The notes: generated from the sequence alone by a model not told the origin. DNA of 27,216 bases from Hyphomicrobium sp. (GCA_025927515.1 JAICLG010000003.1:1-27216), one strand, 5' to 3'; positions 7,583 to 15,818 are shown, counted from the first letter of the stretch. Numbers and translations are program-made.

Positions 7583-8371
7583 ATGACCCGCGTTTCCGTC
7601 AACCGCACACTCGCCCGGCTCTATTGGATCCTGGCAATCGTACTTCTGCTCCTGCTCGCATTGAAATTTGCTGACCAAATCTCGGGCCTGCCCCCGTTCG
7701 TCGTCACGGCCGCCAGCAAGCTCTATGACTTCACGCGGGACATGTCGCTCCTGATTGCGATCGGCGGCGCCGCGTATATTTCGAATATTTTCCAGAAACG
7801 ATCGAAGTTCGTCAAAGGCCTCGAAGAGGAATGGCGCAATATCGTGCGCACGAAATCCCTCCTCCTCTCGACCTGCGAGAAGCCCTATCTCGCGACCGAC
7901 GATTACCTCGCGGCGTTCTACAAAATCGCCGAAGCCATCGACACGATGCGCATCGTTTACCGCAATACCGGTGAAACCGGTGGTCTGGCCGGGTTGTATC
8001 CGTTCGCGCCCCTTCATGACATGCGCCGGGCCTTGCAGACCCTCGACCCGCGGATCAATCCTGAGCCGACGGCCGAACAAAAAGCCCTCGTTCGCGACGC
8101 CATTCTCCAGTCGTTTTTGGCACTCCGCGAAACCTTCCTCGAAGAGCTGGATCTCGAAGAGCCCCACCACCCATTGCTGATTTCGGGAACACGCCGCCTC
8201 AAGGTTCCGGGTGCCGCCGTTTCGGCGCTCGTCATGCAGGAACAGCAGCGCCGCAGCCTGGAACGCGAACCGCCACCACGAGCCGATATCGATGCCTTGC
8301 TGACAACGCTCCGAACCCTTGAAGAAGAGAGCAGAAACGCCGAGGAAGCGCCGCCACAGGGCTCCAGGTAA
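7583..8371 (+). CDS. two-helix membrane protein with charged cytoplasmic tail, function unknown
   Basis: Not recognised. From ATG 7583 the product has 262 residues. Hydrophobic segments lie at about 9-30 (WILAIVLLLLLALKF) and about 50-66 (SLLIAIGGAAYISNIF). A long soluble region rich in charged residues and predicted helix follows (KGLEEEWRNIVRTK, AFYKIAEAIDTMR), ending in an acidic/basic tail (EQQRRSLEREPPPR, EEESRNAEE). The frame is open from a TTG at 7556, but the ATG at 7583 gives a natural membrane-protein N-terminus. It lies between the M50 protease and typA; the upstream gap of 177 bases shows no clear promoter. Codon use matches the neighbours, so it is likely a real gene. Confidence 0.75.
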   Translation: MTRVSVNRTLARLYWILAIVLLLLLALKFADQISGLPPFVVTAASKLYDFTRDMSLLIAIGGAAYISNIFQKRSKFVKGLEEEWRNIVRTKSLLLSTCEKPYLATDDYLAAFYKIAEAIDTMRIVYRNTGETGGLAGLYPFAPLHDMRRALQTLDPRINPEPTAEQKALVRDAILQSFLALRETFLEELDLEEPHHPLLISGTRRLKVPGAAVSALVMQEQQRRSLEREPPPRADIDALLTTLRTLEEESRNAEEAPPQGSR

Positions 8372-8502
8372 CCCCCTCGACTGTTAAGCCGCACCCGGCC
8401 GAAAACCCCCACCCTAGCCCTCCGGCGCCCGAACATGCTACGTGGCGGGCAATATTGCGTCGCGGCAGGCGATGCCGACGCTTCCAACAACCCAGGTTTC
8501 AA

Positions 8503-10341
8503 ATGGCACTTCGCAACATCGCGATCATCGCGCACGTCGACCATGGCAAGACGACGCTTGTCGATGAACTCCTGAAACAGTCCGGCTCCTTCCGCGAAAA
8601 CCAGAAGGTGGCCGAACGGGCGATGGATTCCAACGATTTGGAGCGCGAGCGCGGCATCACCATTCTCGCCAAGTGCACGAGCGTCGAATGGAAAGGCACG
8701 CATATCAATATCGTCGACACGCCCGGCCACGCCGACTTCGGCGGCGAGGTCGAGCGCATCCTCAACATGGTTGACGGCGTCATCGTGCTGGTCGACGCCT
8801 CCGAAGGTCCGCTGCCGCAGACCAAGTTCGTCGTCTCCAAGGCTTTGAAGCGCGGCCTTCGCCCGATCGTCGCCATCAACAAGATCGACCGGCCCGACGA
8901 ACGCCATCTCGACGTTCTGAATGAAGTTTTCGATCTCTTCGCCAATCTCGACGCCACCGACGAACAGCTCGATTTTCCCGTCCTCTACGGATCCGGCCGC
9001 AACGGCTGGATGGCGCGCGACCCTTCGGGCCCGCAAGAAAATCTCGCGCCGATGTTCGATCTGATCCTTGAGCATGTCCCGCCGCCGGCCGTCGACGATG
9101 GCCCCTTCCGCATGCTCGCGACAACGCTCGACGCCGATCCGTTTCTCGGCCGCATTCTGACCGGCCGCGTGACATCGGGCACCGTCAAGCCGAACCAGGC
9201 GCTGAAGGCCCTCGACCGCGAAGGCAAGATGCTCGAAAACTTCCGCGTGCAGAAGGTCCTCGCCTTCCACGGCCTGGAACGAACGCCGGTCGAATCCGCC
9301 GGCGCCGGCGATATCATCGCGCTCGCGGGCATGAGTCTCGCGAACGTCGCCGACACGCTTTGCGATCCGTCCGTCAACGAACCTTTGCCCGCCCAGCCCG
9401 TCGATCCGCCGACCCTGTCGATGACGTTCCGCATCAACGACGGTCCGTTCGCCGGTCAGGAAGGCGACAAGGTTCAGAGCCGCGTCATCCGCGATCGCCT
9501 CTTGAAGGAAGCCGAGCGCAACATCGCCATCCGTATCGAGGAAAACGAAGATAAGGACAGCTTCATCGTCTCAGGCCGCGGCGAGCTTCAGCTTGCGATC
9601 CTGATCGAGAACATGCGCCGCGAAGGCTTCGAGCTAACCGTTTCGCGCCCGAAAGTCGTCTTCGAAATCGACCCCGAAACCGGTGCCCGCCTGGAGCCGG
9701 TCGAAGAAGTCATCATTGATGTTGACGACAACTACACCGGCGTCGTGGTTCAGAAGCTGTCCGAGCGCAAAGGCGATCTGCTCGAAATGCGGCCATCAGG
9801 CGGCGGACGAACGCGCATGGTGTTTCACGTTCCGACCCGCGGCTTGCTCGGCTATCAATCCGAGTTGCTGTCCGATACGCGCGGCACGGGCATCATGAAC
9901 AAGCTGTTTCATGCCTATAAGCCGTTCAAGGGTGAAATCGCCGGCCGGCGTACGGGCGTGCTGATTTCCAACAGCCCAGGCGAAGCCGTCGCCTACGCGA
10001 TCTTCAACTTGCAGGATCGCGGCCCCTTCATGATCAACCCTCAGGATCGCGTTTACGAGGGCATGATCGTCGGCGAGCACACGCGCGACAACGACCTCGA
10101 AGTCAACGTCGTTAAGGGCAAGAAGCTGACCAATGTTCGCGCATCCGGCAAGGACGAAGCGGTGCTGCTCACGCCGCCGATGCGCCTGACACTCGAAAAA
10201 GCGATGAGCTACATCACCGACGAGGAACTGGTAGAGGTGACGCCCAAATCGATCCGTCTACGTAAACGCTGGCTCGACCCGAATGAGCGCAAACGCCAGA
10301 GCCGCAAGAGCGAAGCCGAACGTGCGAGCGGAGCGGCATAA
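8503..10341 (+). CDS. typA: ribosome-associated translational GTPase TypA/BipA
   Basis: A translation-factor GTPase that binds the 70S ribosome and supports ribosome assembly and stress or low-temperature growth. The 612-residue product has standard length. G1 is AHVDHGKT at residues 10-17, the G2 region RGIT is near 50-53, G3 is DTPGHADF at 72-79 and G4 is NKID at 126-129. EF-G-like domains follow (GRGELQLAILIENMRREGFEL, EPVEEVIIDV) and then the TypA-specific C-terminus with GTGIMNKLFHAYKPFKGEI and NVRASGKDEAVLLTPP. The frame is open to 8455 but the ATG at 8503 gives the canonical MALRNIAIIAHVDHGK start. Long minus-strand open frames overlapping it are antisense shadows. Confidence 0.98.
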   Translation: MALRNIAIIAHVDHGKTTLVDELLKQSGSFRENQKVAERAMDSNDLERERGITILAKCTSVEWKGTHINIVDTPGHADFGGEVERILNMVDGVIVLVDASEGPLPQTKFVVSKALKRGLRPIVAINKIDRPDERHLDVLNEVFDLFANLDATDEQLDFPVLYGSGRNGWMARDPSGPQENLAPMFDLILEHVPPPAVDDGPFRMLATTLDADPFLGRILTGRVTSGTVKPNQALKALDREGKMLENFRVQKVLAFHGLERTPVESAGAGDIIALAGMSLANVADTLCDPSVNEPLPAQPVDPPTLSMTFRINDGPFAGQEGDKVQSRVIRDRLLKEAERNIAIRIEENEDKDSFIVSGRGELQLAILIENMRREGFELTVSRPKVVFEIDPETGARLEPVEEVIIDVDDNYTGVVVQKLSERKGDLLEMRPSGGGRTRMVFHVPTRGLLGYQSELLSDTRGTGIMNKLFHAYKPFKGEIAGRRTGVLISNSPGEAVAYAIFNLQDRGPFMINPQDRVYEGMIVGEHTRDNDLEVNVVKGKKLTNVRASGKDEAVLLTPPMRLTLEKAMSYITDEELVEVTPKSIRLRKRWLDPNERKRQSRKSEAERASGAA

Positions 10342-10401
10342 GCCTTAGCTCCCGAAGACGATCGAGATTTCTTCCCGACGTTGAAAGGGAACTCCGGCGG
10401 T

Positions 10402-10431
10402 CCTACGTGGTATTTGCTGAAACCACATAGG
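10402..10431 (+). repeat. inverted repeat reaching into the ribosome binding site of the next gene
   Basis: Arms CCTACGTGGT (10402-10411) and ACCACATAGG (10422-10431) pair at 9 of 10 positions around a 10-base loop. The last three bases of the right arm are part of the Shine-Dalgarno AGGAG (10429-10433) that serves the ATG at 10440. In RNA this stem would partly hide the ribosome binding site, so a translational switch or a protein operator is possible. Function is inferred. Confidence 0.5.
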
Positions 10432-10439
10432 AGAGTCCA

Positions 10440-10697
10440 ATGAAGCGCTTCGCCCTTGTAACTTGCGCCGTATTCGCACTTTCGCTGCCGGCATTTGCTG
10501 ACGCCCCACTCTCGCAAGAAGAGCAAACGAAAGCGACGGCCGCCGCGTCCGCATGGGGCTGCGAAGGCGGCAAGTGGGAAAAAGAAACAGAAGCTACCGG
10601 CGTGTATGAAGTTGACGACGCCAAATGCAAGGACGGAGCGAACTACGATTTAAAGTTCAACTCGAATTTTAAATTGCTCTCCATCACGGCCGATTAG
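10440..10697 (+). CDS. small secreted PepSY-like protein
   Basis: An 85-residue protein with a clean signal peptide (MKRFALVTCAVFALSLPAFA-DAP). The mature part is about 65 residues with two Cys (WGCEGGKW and DDAKCKDG) that may form a disulfide. The layout of helix, then YEVDDAKCKDGANYDLKFNSNFKLLSITAD resembles single PepSY-like domains found in small periplasmic proteins, which are often proposed as inhibitors or binding modules. The ribosome binding site AGGAGAG is strong but lies partly in the inverted repeat at 10402-10431. It is lower in GC than typA and the helicase on either side. Signal peptide and translation are well supported; domain name is moderate and function unknown. Confidence 0.75.
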   Translation: MKRFALVTCAVFALSLPAFADAPLSQEEQTKATAAASAWGCEGGKWEKETEATGVYEVDDAKCKDGANYDLKFNSNFKLLSITAD

Positions 10698-10771
10698 ACG
10701 CCCCATTTCACGACACACCCAAACGTACGCGATCTGAGCCGGATCGCGTGCGTTTCGCATCCATTGACTTG

Positions 10772-12133
10772 ATGCCCTGGCTTTGGTTTGTGGAGGCGAA
10801 GCGAAAGACGCGGGAAACAGGCAACGCCGTGATTTGGCCAAAGGGCGTTACTCCGACACCCGCCTTCGAGCGAGCGGCCCGGTTCCTTGAACGGCCCGGC
10901 GGCAACCTCTTCGTTACCGGTCGCGCCGGTACCGGGAAGTCGACGCTGCTCAAAGCTCTGCGTGATGCCTACGCCGACCGCATGGTCGTGCTGGCGCCGA
11001 CGGGCCTCGCCGCCATCAACATCGGCGGCCAGACAATCCATTCTTTTTTCGGTTTCCCGCCCCGGCTCATTCAAGCGAGCGACATCAAAAGAAGCCGCAA
11101 CGGCCGGGTCATGCGCCAGCTCGAGTTTCTCGTCATCGACGAAGCCTCGATGGTGCGCTCGGACCTGATGTGGGGCATCGATCAGGCAATGCGCGTCAAC
11201 CGCGGCCGTCCGCGCGAACCGTTCGGGGGCGCCCGTGTTCTCCTCTTTGCCGATCTCCATCAGTTGCCACCGGTCGTTCAGGATCCGGAAGTGTTGGCTC
11301 ACCTGATCGACTCCCACGGCAGTCCGTTTTTCTTTCTGATCGACGCGCTCCGCGAGGGCAACGGCACCGCGCTCCTCGAACTCGACCAGATATTCCGGCA
11401 GACCGACGATGATCTCATCCGCGTTCTAAATGCCGTTCGCGACGGCAACGTCAGCGATTCCGATCTGGCATTTATCAACACCCGGGTCAGTCCGATCCGC
11501 ACGCTGTCCGAAGGCGAACCCTACGTCATCCTGACGACCACCAATGCGGCGGCGAAACGGATCAACGGCCGGTATCTCGACGCCCTGCCCGAGCGGCCCG
11601 TCCGTTTCAACGCGACCATCACCGGCGATTTCAACGCCCACATCGAACCGGCCGATCCGGCGCTCGAATTGAAACCGGGCGCCAAGGTGATGATGCTCCG
11701 CAACGACCCGGACAAGCGATGGGTCAACGGCACCATCGCGCGCGTCTCGCGTGTGACCGACAAGCAGGTGTTCGTCGAAATCGGAGCACGGGAGCACGAG
11801 GTCGAGCCGGTCGCCTGGGAGCACCGCCGCTACGCCTTCGATCAATCGGAAGAAAAAATTGTCGAGACCGTCGCCGGAACGTTCAAACAGTTGCCGCTCC
11901 GGCTGGCATGGGCGCTGACGATCCACAAGGCCCAGGGCATGACGCTCGATAAGGTCTACGTCGATCTCGGCACTGGTACTTTCGTACATGGCCAAACTTA
12001 CGTCGCCCTGTCCCGATGCCGGACAATGGAAGGCCTGGCGCTGGCCCGCCCGCTCACGCGCCGCGACGTGCTGTTCGAAAGCGAAGCCCTTCGTTATCGC
12101 GAAGTATTTCCAGAGCTTCCAGCGGAACCCTAA
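10772..12133 (+). CDS. Pif1/RecD-like superfamily 1 DNA helicase
   Basis: A stand-alone SF1B helicase. From ATG 10772 (453 residues): Walker A GRAGTGKST at 50-58, motif Ia LAPTGLAAINIGGQTIHSFF, Walker B VIDEAS near 121-126, motif III ADLHQLPPV, the UvrD_C_2-like motif ALTIHKAQGMTLDKVYVDLG, and motif VI YVALSRCRTMEGL. Enzymes of this group unwind DNA 5' to 3' and in eukaryotes resolve G-quadruplexes and replication intermediates. Bacterial stand-alone versions are less studied. Other in-frame starts are GTG 10748 and GTG 10829, the latter giving VIWPKGVTPTPAF directly before the helicase core. Start choice is uncertain but the family is not. No recB/recC or mobile genes are adjacent. Confidence 0.92.
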   Translation: MPWLWFVEAKRKTRETGNAVIWPKGVTPTPAFERAARFLERPGGNLFVTGRAGTGKSTLLKALRDAYADRMVVLAPTGLAAINIGGQTIHSFFGFPPRLIQASDIKRSRNGRVMRQLEFLVIDEASMVRSDLMWGIDQAMRVNRGRPREPFGGARVLLFADLHQLPPVVQDPEVLAHLIDSHGSPFFFLIDALREGNGTALLELDQIFRQTDDDLIRVLNAVRDGNVSDSDLAFINTRVSPIRTLSEGEPYVILTTTNAAAKRINGRYLDALPERPVRFNATITGDFNAHIEPADPALELKPGAKVMMLRNDPDKRWVNGTIARVSRVTDKQVFVEIGAREHEVEPVAWEHRRYAFDQSEEKIVETVAGTFKQLPLRLAWALTIHKAQGMTLDKVYVDLGTGTFVHGQTYVALSRCRTMEGLALARPLTRRDVLFESEALRYREVFPELPAEP

Positions 12134-12213
12134 GACGAAAAGTAGGTTTCGCAAGTGCGAACAGAGGGAGGGGTATTTACCTGCCCATTAAGGTTGAGTT
12201 AGTATTCTTTCGG

Positions 12214-12236
12214 GGCATAAAGCCGCGCTTTATGCC
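12214..12236. repeat. perfect hairpin between helicase and phasin genes
   Basis: Arms GGCATAAAGC (12214-12223) and GCTTTATGCC (12227-12236) are perfectly complementary around a 3-base CGC loop. No T-run follows on either strand, so it is not a standard intrinsic terminator. It lies 80 bases after the helicase stop and about 45 bases upstream of the candidate phasin promoter, so an operator is possible. Confidence 0.45.
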
Positions 12237-12253
12237 GCCAGGGATACTCAATT

Positions 12254-12307
12254 CGTCGCAAGGGGAAGCAAAAATATATTGCGACGCACAAAATTTCTGC
12301 TTATATG
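12254..12307 (+). promoter_or_regulatory. candidate phasin promoter with possible PhaR-type operator
   Basis: TTGCGA (12279-12284), 17 bases, TATATG (12302-12307) gives 4/6 matches to each sigma-70 element. The -35 is embedded in TGCGACGCA (12280-12288), which fits the TGC-N3-GCA type sequence reported for the PHB regulator PhaR. An 8-bp inverted repeat, CGTCGCAA at 12254-12261 and TTGCGACG at 12279-12286, places a second half-site upstream. PhaR is known to repress phasin genes in related bacteria. Binding here is inferred, and phaR itself is not in the window. Confidence 0.35.
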
Positions 12308-12382
12308 CCGGGAATGGTCAACACCGAGCGCCGACCGCATTTAAGAGCACGTTTCAGTTTTTAAGATCTCAGGAGTCCCCCC

Positions 12383-12859
12383 ATGAATGATGCTTTCACA
12401 CGTCAAGTTCAAGATTTCACACGTCAGGCCCAGGAAATGTTTACGGCCGGCAAAGACGCCAAGGTTCCGGAAAACATCTCCGCGTTTGCCGAGGATGCCA
12501 TCGCAAAATCGCGGGACGCGTATCACAAGTTCGCTGCCCTCGCTAAGGACAATGCCAAGGTCGCCGAGGAAGTTCTGTTGACGACCCAGGCGGGCGCCAA
12601 GTCGATTGGCGAGAAGATCGTCGCCAACACGTTCGCAAATACGGAAGCTGCATTTGAGGCCGCCCAGGCAATGGCCCGCGCGCGCACCTTCCCCGAGATC
12701 GCCCGGCTCCAGGCCAACTATTGGCAGCAGCAGTTCGCGGTCGTCGGTTCCCAGTCGAAGGAGCTGTTCGAACTCTCGAACAAGGTAACGAAGCAGGCGC
12801 TCGAGACCGTCGGTGCCGCTACGACGAAGTCTTTCGAACAGTTCAAAACGGTCAGCTGA
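12383..12859 (+). CDS. phasin (polyhydroxyalkanoate granule-associated protein)
   Basis: A 158-residue, almost wholly helical protein of the Phasin_2 type. It contains repeated amphipathic segments such as TRQAQEMFTAGKDAKVPENI, AIAKSRDAYHKFAALAKDNAK, NTEAAFEAAQAMARARTFPEIARLQANYWQQQF and SKELFELSNKVTKQALETV. The FPEIARLQANYWQQQF segment is the recognisable family core. It lacks a signal peptide and Cys. Phasins coat polyhydroxybutyrate granules, controlling size and number, so the organism very likely stores PHB. The ribosome binding site CAGGAG lies just upstream of ATG 12383. It is a single-gene unit: candidate promoter at 12279-12307 and strong terminator at 12910-12942, consistent with high expression. 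Confidence 0.92.
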   Translation: MNDAFTRQVQDFTRQAQEMFTAGKDAKVPENISAFAEDAIAKSRDAYHKFAALAKDNAKVAEEVLLTTQAGAKSIGEKIVANTFANTEAAFEAAQAMARARTFPEIARLQANYWQQQFAVVGSQSKELFELSNKVTKQALETVGAATTKSFEQFKTVS

Positions 12860-12909
12860 TATCACGCTGCCGCTGGCAGTGATTGAGTGGGGCACTTTTG
12901 AGAACTCAC

Positions 12910-12942
12910 AGCGCGAGGCGGATGCCTCGCGCTTTTTATTTT
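12910..12942 (+). terminator. strong intrinsic terminator of the phasin gene
   Basis: A perfect 10-bp stem, AGCGCGAGGC (12910-12919) and GCCTCGCGCT (12924-12933), encloses a GGAT tetraloop and is followed by TTTTATTTT. It lies 50 bases after the phasin stop and 57 bases before the acetyltransferase start, so it isolates the two units. It is the best intrinsic terminator in the window. Confidence 0.9.
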
Positions 12943-12998
12943 GCTCTGATCGCCGGAGAATAGGTGCGCTTTCGTGCGCTTCGCGCTAGACTGGTCCA

Positions 12999-13505
12999 AT
13001 GTTGAACCAGCGTCTCGAAGTATCCGTACGCAATGCCCGCCCGAGTGACGCTTCCGCGCTCGCCCGGATTTTCCGCGATTCATGGCGTCTCGCGTATACC
13101 GGCATCCTGCCCGGCCAACACCTGGAACATGAAATCCAGCGTCGCGATACCACCTGGTGGCGACGCGCCATAGCGGCTGAACATAATCTCCTGGTCGTTC
13201 TGCACGGCGAGCACGTCGCCGGATACGGCACATGCGGCAGAGCACGCGGTGGACGCCGCGATACCGGTGAAATCTACGAGATCTATCTATCGCCGGTCTA
13301 TCAAGGGATCGGCATAGGCGAACATCTTTTCGAGGCCTGCCGCGCAACTCTCGACAACCTCGGGCTTGAACGTCTCATCGTCTGGGCGCTGGCCGAAAAT
13401 GAAAGAGCGCGCGCCTTCTACCTGCGTTGCGGAGGCAGACCCACCCGCCGCTCGTGCGTCCGATTTGGCAAATCGGTTAACACGCGGATCGCATACGAAT
13501 GGTGA
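12999..13505 (+). CDS. GNAT-family N-acetyltransferase
   Basis: A 168-residue single-domain acetyltransferase using acetyl-CoA. It opens with VRNARPSDASALARIFRDSW, typical of the first strand and helix, and carries motif A around residues 96-112: IYLSPVYQGIGIGEHLFEAC, where QGIGIG is the pyrophosphate-binding Q/R-x-x-G-x-G loop. Motif B follows as LIVWALAENERARAFYLRCGG. The substrate cannot be read from sequence; protein N-termini, aminoglycosides or small amines are all possible. ATG 12999 is used; the reading frame has a short MLNQRLE leader. It is the only gene between the phasin terminator and ppa. Confidence 0.88.
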   Translation: MLNQRLEVSVRNARPSDASALARIFRDSWRLAYTGILPGQHLEHEIQRRDTTWWRRAIAAEHNLLVVLHGEHVAGYGTCGRARGGRRDTGEIYEIYLSPVYQGIGIGEHLFEACRATLDNLGLERLIVWALAENERARAFYLRCGGRPTRRSCVRFGKSVNTRIAYEW

Positions 13506-13639
13506 TATAGCGGCTTTTGCTCATCTCGGAGCGGCCCTCGCAAAACATGTCGCGCCCTGTGCGGGCTAAGCGGCGTTGTGCCTCCCGCAGTTTCGCGGCA
13601 AGTGTCTTTTCCAAATCCGATCTATCTTAGAGGTTGTCT

Positions 13640-14170
13640 ATGCGTCTTGACGCAATCAAGCCCGGCAACAATCCGCCGGAAGACATCAACGTCGTCATCG
13701 AAGTTCCGGTGGGCGGCGAGCCGATCAAATACGAGATGGACAAGGCATCCGGCGCACTCGTCGTAGACCGCTTTCTCTATACGCCAATGCGCTATCCCGG
13801 AAACTACGGTTTCGTGCCTCATACGTTATCGCGCGACGGCGATCCGATCGACGTTCTGGTCTGTAACACGCGCGCCATCGTGCCGGGCGCGATTATCAAT
13901 TGCCGCCCCGTCGGCGTTTTGGTGATGGAGGACAATGCCGGTGGCGATGAAAAGATCATTGCCGTGCCGTCGAGCACTCTGACCAAGCGCTACGACGCGG
14001 TGACGACCTACACCGACCTGCCGAAGATCTCCGTTGATCAGATCGAGCACTTTTTCGCCCACTATAAGGACCTCGAACCCGGCAAATGGGTCAAGATCAA
14101 GCATTGGGGGCACGTCGACGAGGCCAAAACCTTCATCATCGAAGCTCTGCAGCTCGCCAAGGCGAGCTGA
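13640..14170 (+). CDS. ppa: inorganic pyrophosphatase (family I)
   Basis: Soluble Mg2+-dependent enzyme splitting pyrophosphate to two phosphates, pulling biosynthetic reactions forward. The 176-residue product has the normal prokaryotic family I length. The signature DGDPIDVLV (Asp66, Asp68, Asp71) holds the metal-binding aspartates, and RYPGNYGFVP and KWVKIKHWGHVDEAK are conserved. A TTG two codons upstream is also in frame, but ATG 13640 with AGAGG a few bases before it is the better start. It is read in the same direction as dapB 137 bases later. Certain by family. Confidence 0.97.
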   Translation: MRLDAIKPGNNPPEDINVVIEVPVGGEPIKYEMDKASGALVVDRFLYTPMRYPGNYGFVPHTLSRDGDPIDVLVCNTRAIVPGAIINCRPVGVLVMEDNAGGDEKIIAVPSSTLTKRYDAVTTYTDLPKISVDQIEHFFAHYKDLEPGKWVKIKHWGHVDEAKTFIIEALQLAKAS

Positions 14171-14307
14171 ACGCCATCATTTTCGTAGTGTATTGACCAT
14201 CACACGCGGCGCCCGGGCGATTCCGGTCTCTCTGCACTTCCTCTCCTTTGACGGCATTGCTATATCGGCCGCGCCGGTTGCTGATCCACGAACCGTTTGG
14301 AGAAGAG

Positions 14308-15108
14308 ATGAAGATCGCCGTCATGGGCGCGGCAGGCCGTATGGGCCGCCAATTGATCTCTGCAATCGCAGCGACGCCGGGATGCGTGGTGAGCGGCGCG
14401 ACCGAGACTGCCGGGTCGCCTCTCATCGGCAAGGATGCCGGCGAACTGGCCGGGCTCGAACGCCTGGGAGCGTTGATCTCGAGCGACGCCGCAGCCGTCA
14501 TCGCCGACGCCGACGCCATCGTTGATTTCACGGTTCCCAAGGCAAGCGTCGAGTTCGCACGGTTGGCAGCCAAATCGGGCACCGCCCACATTATCGGGAC
14601 AACCGGCTTCGATGCAGCCGCCGAGGCCGCCATTGCCGACGCCGCAAGCAAAACGGCGATCGTCAAGGCCGGCAACATGAGCCTTGGCGTCAATCTGCTC
14701 GTCGCGCTGACGAGACAAGTCGCGGCCGCGCTGGGGAACGACTTCGACATCGAAATTGTTGAAATGCATCATCGCATGAAGGTCGATGCACCGTCGGGCA
14801 CTGCATTGATGTTGGGAGAAGCCGCCGCCGATGGCCGCGACATTCCACTTGGAGAGCATTCGGTACGCACCCGTGACGGCCATACCGGGCCGCGGCGGAC
14901 CGGTGATATCGGCTTTGCGACGCTTCGCGGCGGTAGCGTCGTCGGCGAGCACACCGTGATCTTCGCGGGCGAGGGAGAACGCATCGAGCTTACGCATCGC
15001 GCCACCGACCGCAGCATCTTTGCGCGAGGCGCCGTTAAAGCCGCAATCTGGACCAAAGACCGTGCTCCAGGCCTTTACGACATGTCCGATGTGCTCGGCA
15101 TGACCTGA
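14308..15108 (+). CDS. dapB: 4-hydroxy-tetrahydrodipicolinate reductase
   Basis: Reduces 4-hydroxy-tetrahydrodipicolinate with NAD(P)H in the diaminopimelate/lysine pathway. The 266-residue product has the Rossmann loop GAAGRMGR at 7-14, GTTGF near 97-101, and the family signature EMHHRMKVDAPSGTAL at 152-167 with catalytic His154/His155, Lys158 and the SGT substrate loop. The start ATG 14308 is set by GGAGA at 14299-14303; the longer open frame from 14248 is not family-like. The gpmA gene follows after 35 bases in the same direction and is probably co-transcribed. asd and dapF of the same pathway are also in the window but in other units. Confidence 0.97.
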   Translation: MKIAVMGAAGRMGRQLISAIAATPGCVVSGATETAGSPLIGKDAGELAGLERLGALISSDAAAVIADADAIVDFTVPKASVEFARLAAKSGTAHIIGTTGFDAAAEAAIADAASKTAIVKAGNMSLGVNLLVALTRQVAAALGNDFDIEIVEMHHRMKVDAPSGTALMLGEAAADGRDIPLGEHSVRTRDGHTGPRRTGDIGFATLRGGSVVGEHTVIFAGEGERIELTHRATDRSIFARGAVKAAIWTKDRAPGLYDMSDVLGMT

Positions 15109-15143
15109 TCACCCGGCGCCGCCGGAAACGCATCGACGAGGAC

Positions 15144-15818
15144 ATGACAGACGCGCTGACAGACAACATTCTCGTGCTCGTACGCCACGGTGAGAGCGAG
15201 TGGAACAGACTCAATCTGTTCACCGGCTGGCGTAATCCCGACTTGACCGAGAAAGGGCTGATCGAAGCTCGCGTCGCTGGCCGCATGATCCGCGACCATC
15301 GCGTGAAGTTCGACATCGCGTTCACCAGCAATCTGAAACGCGCCCAGCACACGCTGGATATTATTCTCGCCGAGTTGAACCAGCCCGACGTACCAATCAT
15401 TCGCGACCCCGCTTTGAACGAGCGCGACTACGGGGAGCTGTCCGGGCTCAACAAGGACGAAGCACGCAAGAAATGGGGAGAATCGCAGGTTCAGCTTTGG
15501 CGGCGATCCTACGACATCGCACCTCCTGGCGGCGAAAGCCTCAAAGACACCCTGGCCCGCGTGCGGCCTTATTACGACAAGGCCATCTGGCCGCAAATCG
15601 CCCAGAGCAAGAACGTCATCATCACCGCGCACGGCAATTCACTGCGGTCGCTGGTGATGATCCTCGAAGGGCTGAACAAAGACGAAATTCTGGAGCGCGA
15701 GTTGGCGACCGGCGCGCCGATTCTCTATCGGCTCGGCGCTGACGGACGCGCCATCGATCGCAAGGATCTTCTGCCGCCGCGATCGCTTGCGGCGCCGCCC
15801 GAAGACCGGATCATGTAA
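15144..15818 (+). CDS. gpmA: 2,3-bisphosphoglycerate-dependent phosphoglycerate mutase
   Basis: Interconverts 3- and 2-phosphoglycerate in glycolysis and gluconeogenesis through a phosphohistidine. The 224 residues match the shorter alphaproteobacterial GpmA form. RHGESEWN is at 14-21 with the phosphorylated His15, Arg66 lies in NLKRAQHT, acid/base Glu93 in NERDYGELSG, and the second His163 in TAHGNSLRS. The NLFTGWRNPDLTEKG segment is typical of the dPGM group and separates it from phosphatases of the same superfamily. It sits 35 bases after dapB. The composite repeat at 15861-16042 follows shortly and may act as its 3' end. Confidence 0.96.
   Translation: MTDALTDNILVLVRHGESEWNRLNLFTGWRNPDLTEKGLIEARVAGRMIRDHRVKFDIAFTSNLKRAQHTLDIILAELNQPDVPIIRDPALNERDYGELSGLNKDEARKKWGESQVQLWRRSYDIAPPGGESLKDTLARVRPYYDKAIWPQIAQSKNVIITAHGNSLRSLVMILEGLNKDEILERELATGAPILYRLGADGRAIDRKDLLPPRSLAAPPEDRIM

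Noticed and set aside
7046..8170. 374-codon minus-strand open frame
   Set aside because: Covers the M50 protease end and the membrane protein in antisense, with composition typical of a shadow frame.
8014..9270. 418-codon minus-strand open frame over the unknown membrane protein and typA
   Set aside because: Antisense to the certain typA gene and lacking any family-like motif; open only because stops are rare in the complementary codon pattern.
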